A stretch of 16,455 nt of DNA, taken from contig JAGXHC010000107.1 in NCBI GenBank assembly GCA_024636405.1, forward strand, positions 1 to 16,455, read 5' to 3'. Below the pieces are notes generated by a model that saw nothing but the letters and a program-made list of their open reading frames with translations, was not told where the DNA came from and searched no databases. Of this stretch, positions 15,011-16,455 are shown one piece after another. Position 1 is the first letter of the stretch; each line of letters starts with the position of its first letter. Source of the stretch: Sulfitobacter sp. Lineage in GTDB: Bacteria; Pseudomonadota; Alphaproteobacteria; Rhodobacterales; Rhodobacteraceae. The position numbers were made by a program, and so were the translations under genes.

Positions 15011-16042
15011 TTATTCCCAGCCGACACTGTCGAAAATGCGCTGTGCCACCGGGATATTCTGTGCCACGTCGGACAAATTCACCGCGTCAGCCTTGAACTG
15101 GCCCAGCTTTTCGACGGAGGGCGCAAGTGCCACGCCTTCGACGGCGGGATATTCATCGTTGCCTTGCGAAAAATATTCCTGCGCGCTGTCGGAGGCGAGG
15201 TATTCAAGGAATTTTACCGCATTTTCACGGTTTGGCGCATTTGCGGCCACACCGCCACCAGACAGGTTCATATGGGCGCCGTTGCCGTCCTGATCCGGCC
15301 AAACCCAGCCGATCTTGCCGATGTTGGCGGTGACACCGTCTACATCGGTGCGCAGGGCGCGGGCAAAGTAGTAGGTATTGGAGACCGCAATGTCACATTC
15401 ACCCGAGATGATGCCGCGCAATTGATCCGTATCGCCGCCTTGGGGTGCGCGGGCCATGTTGTCCACGACGCCTTGCGCCCATGCGGTTGCATTCTGTTCG
15501 CCTTCATGGGTGACGACGGCGGCCAGCAAGGTCTGGTTATATTCGTTGGAGGACGACCGGATACAGATCTGACCCTTGTAGGCGGGATCGGCCAGATCAA
15601 GATAGGTTTGCGGCGGGTTGGTGACGGTTTCGGCGTTGTAGAAAATGATCCGCGCGCGTTGCGACAGGCCGAACCAATTGTTGTCAGCATCCTGTAAATT
15701 GGCGGGAATGCGGTCTTCCAGTAGCGGGCTTTCGACGGGTTGCAGAAGGCCCATGTCCTTGGCGCGCTTGAGGCGGCTGGTGTCCACGGTCAGCAGCACG
15801 TCAGCGGGTGAATTCGCGCCCTCTGCCTGCATCCGGGCCAGCAGTTCATCAGCCTTGCCTTCGATCCGGTTGAGGGTGATGCCGGTCTGTTCCGTGAAAT
15901 CAGAATAGAGCCGTTCATCGGTGTCATAATGCCGGGAGGAGTAAAGATTGACCTCGCCGTCCGCAAAAGCGGGAAGGGCGATGGTCAGCAAGGCGGCGAT
16001 GGACGCCGAGGTTTTAAGCGCCGAGGTTTTTAACAATGTCAT
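15011..16042 (-). CDS. fbpA: Iron(III) periplasmic-binding protein, FbpA type
   Basis: A 343-residue exported iron-binding protein (transferrin-like class). Signal peptide is residues 1-27, cleaved at AFA-DGEVN. The mature protein begins with the family pattern VNLYSSRHYDTDE (H38, Y39), and carries the adjacent tyrosines Y224-Y225 in SNTYYFAR that bind ferric iron in this family. ADVLLTVDTSRL (80-91) and SGGGVAANAPN (261-271) also fit. C160 and C216 could form a disulfide. The ATG at 16042 is chosen since it begins a normal signal peptide and has AGAAAGAG upstream; a longer frame to 16102 adds 20 residues without a ribosome site. It is convergent with fbpB. A 15-base tandem duplication lies in the signal-peptide coding region. 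Confidence 0.95.
   Translation of the reverse strand: MTLLKTSALKTSASIAALLTIALPAFADGEVNLYSSRHYDTDERLYSDFTEQTGITLNRIEGKADELLARMQAEGANSPADVLLTVDTSRLKRAKDMGLLQPVESPLLEDRIPANLQDADNNWFGLSQRARIIFYNAETVTNPPQTYLDLADPAYKGQICIRSSSNEYNQTLLAAVVTHEGEQNATAWAQGVVDNMARAPQGGDTDQLRGIISGECDIAVSNTYYFARALRTDVDGVTANIGKIGWVWPDQDGNGAHMNLSGGGVAANAPNRENAVKFLEYLASDSAQEYFSQGNDEYPAVEGVALAPSVEKLGQFKADAVNLSDVAQNIPVAQRIFDSVGWE
16004..16033 (-). repeat. 15-base tandem duplication in the fbpA signal peptide
   Basis: Two 15-base units share 12 consecutive bases (CGCCGAGGTTTT on the plus strand) and encode KTSAL and KTSAS at residues 5-14. This looks like a recent slippage duplication. It lengthens the n-region of the signal peptide by five residues and adds a second Lys, which should be tolerated. 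Confidence 0.7.
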
Positions 16043-16060
16043 GTCGTCTCTTTCTGATAT

Positions 16061-16076
16061 CTGACTAAAACAGTAA
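16061..16076. promoter_or_regulatory. Candidate operator 1 before fbpA (CTGACT-N5-AGTA)
   Basis: CTGACTAAAACAGTAA (plus strand) matches the fbpB upstream site at 12 of 16 positions and has the same half-site spacing. It lies 19 bases upstream of the fbpA ATG, probably between promoter and start, which suits a repressor. The dyad is imperfect (GACT/AGTA). Confidence 0.45.
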
Positions 16077-16101
16077 GAAACACATCCCCAAGAAGGGTGC
16101 A

Positions 16102-16126
16102 ACTAAATACCTGATTAATTTAGTCG
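16102..16126. promoter_or_regulatory. Candidate operator 2 and 23-base palindrome before fbpA
   Basis: Two overlapping symmetries are present. ACTAAAT (16102-16108) and ATTTAGT (16118-16124) form a perfect inverted repeat around 9 bases. CTGATT-N5-AGTCG (16111-16126) is the third copy of the shared iron-gene site, 12 of 16 identical with the fbpB copy. Its centre lies 50 bp from that of operator 1, about five helical turns, so both sites face the same side. A possible minus-strand -35 (TTGCAC near 16097-16102) overlaps its edge. Confidence 0.5.
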
Positions 16127-16136
16127 GAGTTGGCCG

Positions 16137-16155
16137 CCCCGGCACAAGGCCGGGG
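16137..16155. repeat. GC-rich hairpin after the yghU-like gene
   Basis: CCCCGGC and GCCGGGG flank a 5-base loop, 9 bases after the yghU-like stop on the minus strand. No T-run follows on either strand. I recall similar CCCCGG-palindromes scattered between genes in Rhodobacteraceae, so it may be a REP-like element that doubles as a transcript end or barrier. Confidence 0.45.
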
Positions 16156-16164
16156 ATGCGGGTG

Positions 16165-16455
16165 CTATTTGTCCTGTTGCAGCTTGTCCTGGGTCTGGGT
16201 GTCAAAATCAGATGCGTCATGACGTTCATGCAGTTGCATCGACAGATCGTCGCCAAACGCGCGATTGACCATCCGGCCCCGCGTTACTGCAGGACGCGCA
16301 TCAATCGCTTTGGCCCACCGCATGACGTTTTTGTACGACGCGACATCAAGAAATTCAGCCGCGCTATAGAGACGGCCCAGCACAAGCTGGCCGTACCAGG
16401 ACCAGATCGCCATGTCGGCGATGGAATAATCACCGGCGAAATATTCATTGTCCGC
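16165..16455 (-). CDS. yghU: YghU-like glutathione S-transferase, N-terminus outside window
   Basis: The last 96 residues of a glutathione-dependent oxidoreductase of the YghU/YfcG group; the frame is open to the window edge. The C-terminal all-helical GST domain is seen, with the N-capping motif YSIADMAIWSWYG, then AAEFLDVASYKNVMRWAKAI and RPAVTRGRMVNR. The tail LHERHDASDFDTQTQDK closely resembles, from memory, the end of E. coli YghU, which reduces disulfides and organic peroxides with glutathione. The thioredoxin-like glutathione-binding half lies beyond the right edge. No functional link to the iron genes is evident. Confidence 0.92.
   Translation of the reverse strand, partial: ADNEYFAGDYSIADMAIWSWYGQLVLGRLYSAAEFLDVASYKNVMRWAKAIDARPAVTRGRMVNRAFGDDLSMQLHERHDASDFDTQTQDKLQQDK

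Noticed and set aside
16165..16413. Complete 82-residue protein starting at the ATG at 16413
   Set aside because: The frame continues upstream to the window edge with typical GST sequence (FAGDYSIAD), so the ATG is internal.

Overview
The window looks like chromosomal DNA of a marine alphaproteobacterium, most likely the Roseobacter group of the Rhodobacteraceae. The grounds are moderately high GC with strong G/C third positions, small operon-like gaps, a CckA-like H-box in the sensor kinase, and the protein flavour of the transporters. This placement is inference from composition and recalled homologs; nothing was searched. No tRNA, rRNA, CRISPR array, transposase or phage gene was seen.

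Layout. (1) 1-641, minus: a LysR-type regulator cut off by the window start. (2) 721-3329, minus: a two-gene two-component system, a soluble PAS hybrid histidine kinase overlapping an OmpR-type response regulator by 4 bases. (3) 3330-3564: a divergent control region with a sigma70-like promoter and, just upstream, two TTCGNAA half-sites exactly 11 bp apart. (4) 3565-12237, plus: a seven-gene unit encoding a COG1022-type acyl-CoA ligase, a complete branched-chain/hydrophobic-amino-acid-type (HAAT) ABC importer (ATPase LivG, permeases LivH and LivM, periplasmic binding protein, ATPase LivF) and a PaaK-like adenylate-forming protein. (5) 12292-13170, plus: a lipoprotein alpha/beta hydrolase. (6) 13222-14892, plus, and 15011-16042, minus: a fused FbpB-type iron permease and, convergent to it, an FbpA-type iron-binding protein, with a terminator between. 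(7) 16165-16455, minus: the C-terminal part of a YghU-like glutathione S-transferase.

How the genes may work together. The importer sits between two unrelated adenylate-forming proteins, which suggests a carboxylic acid that is taken up and then activated to a CoA thioester. The kinase has no membrane segment or signal peptide, so it probably senses something in the cytoplasm, such as the imported acid or its CoA ester, and signals to the DNA-binding regulator that would activate the divergent promoter. The lipoprotein hydrolase could release the acid from an ester in the periplasm. The substrate cannot be read from the sequence. I recall similar ligase-Liv-ligase clusters in other Proteobacteria, but know of no settled substrate for this one.

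The iron genes form a second theme. A shared palindrome-like site of the form CTGAYT-N5-AGT occurs once before fbpB and twice before fbpA, so the two convergent genes may be co-regulated. No iron-ABC ATPase is present in the window.

The strongest candidates for something undescribed are the PaaK-like protein that lacks the usual glycine-rich adenylate loop, the uncharacterised uptake-activation-sensing unit as a whole, and the shared operator of the iron genes.
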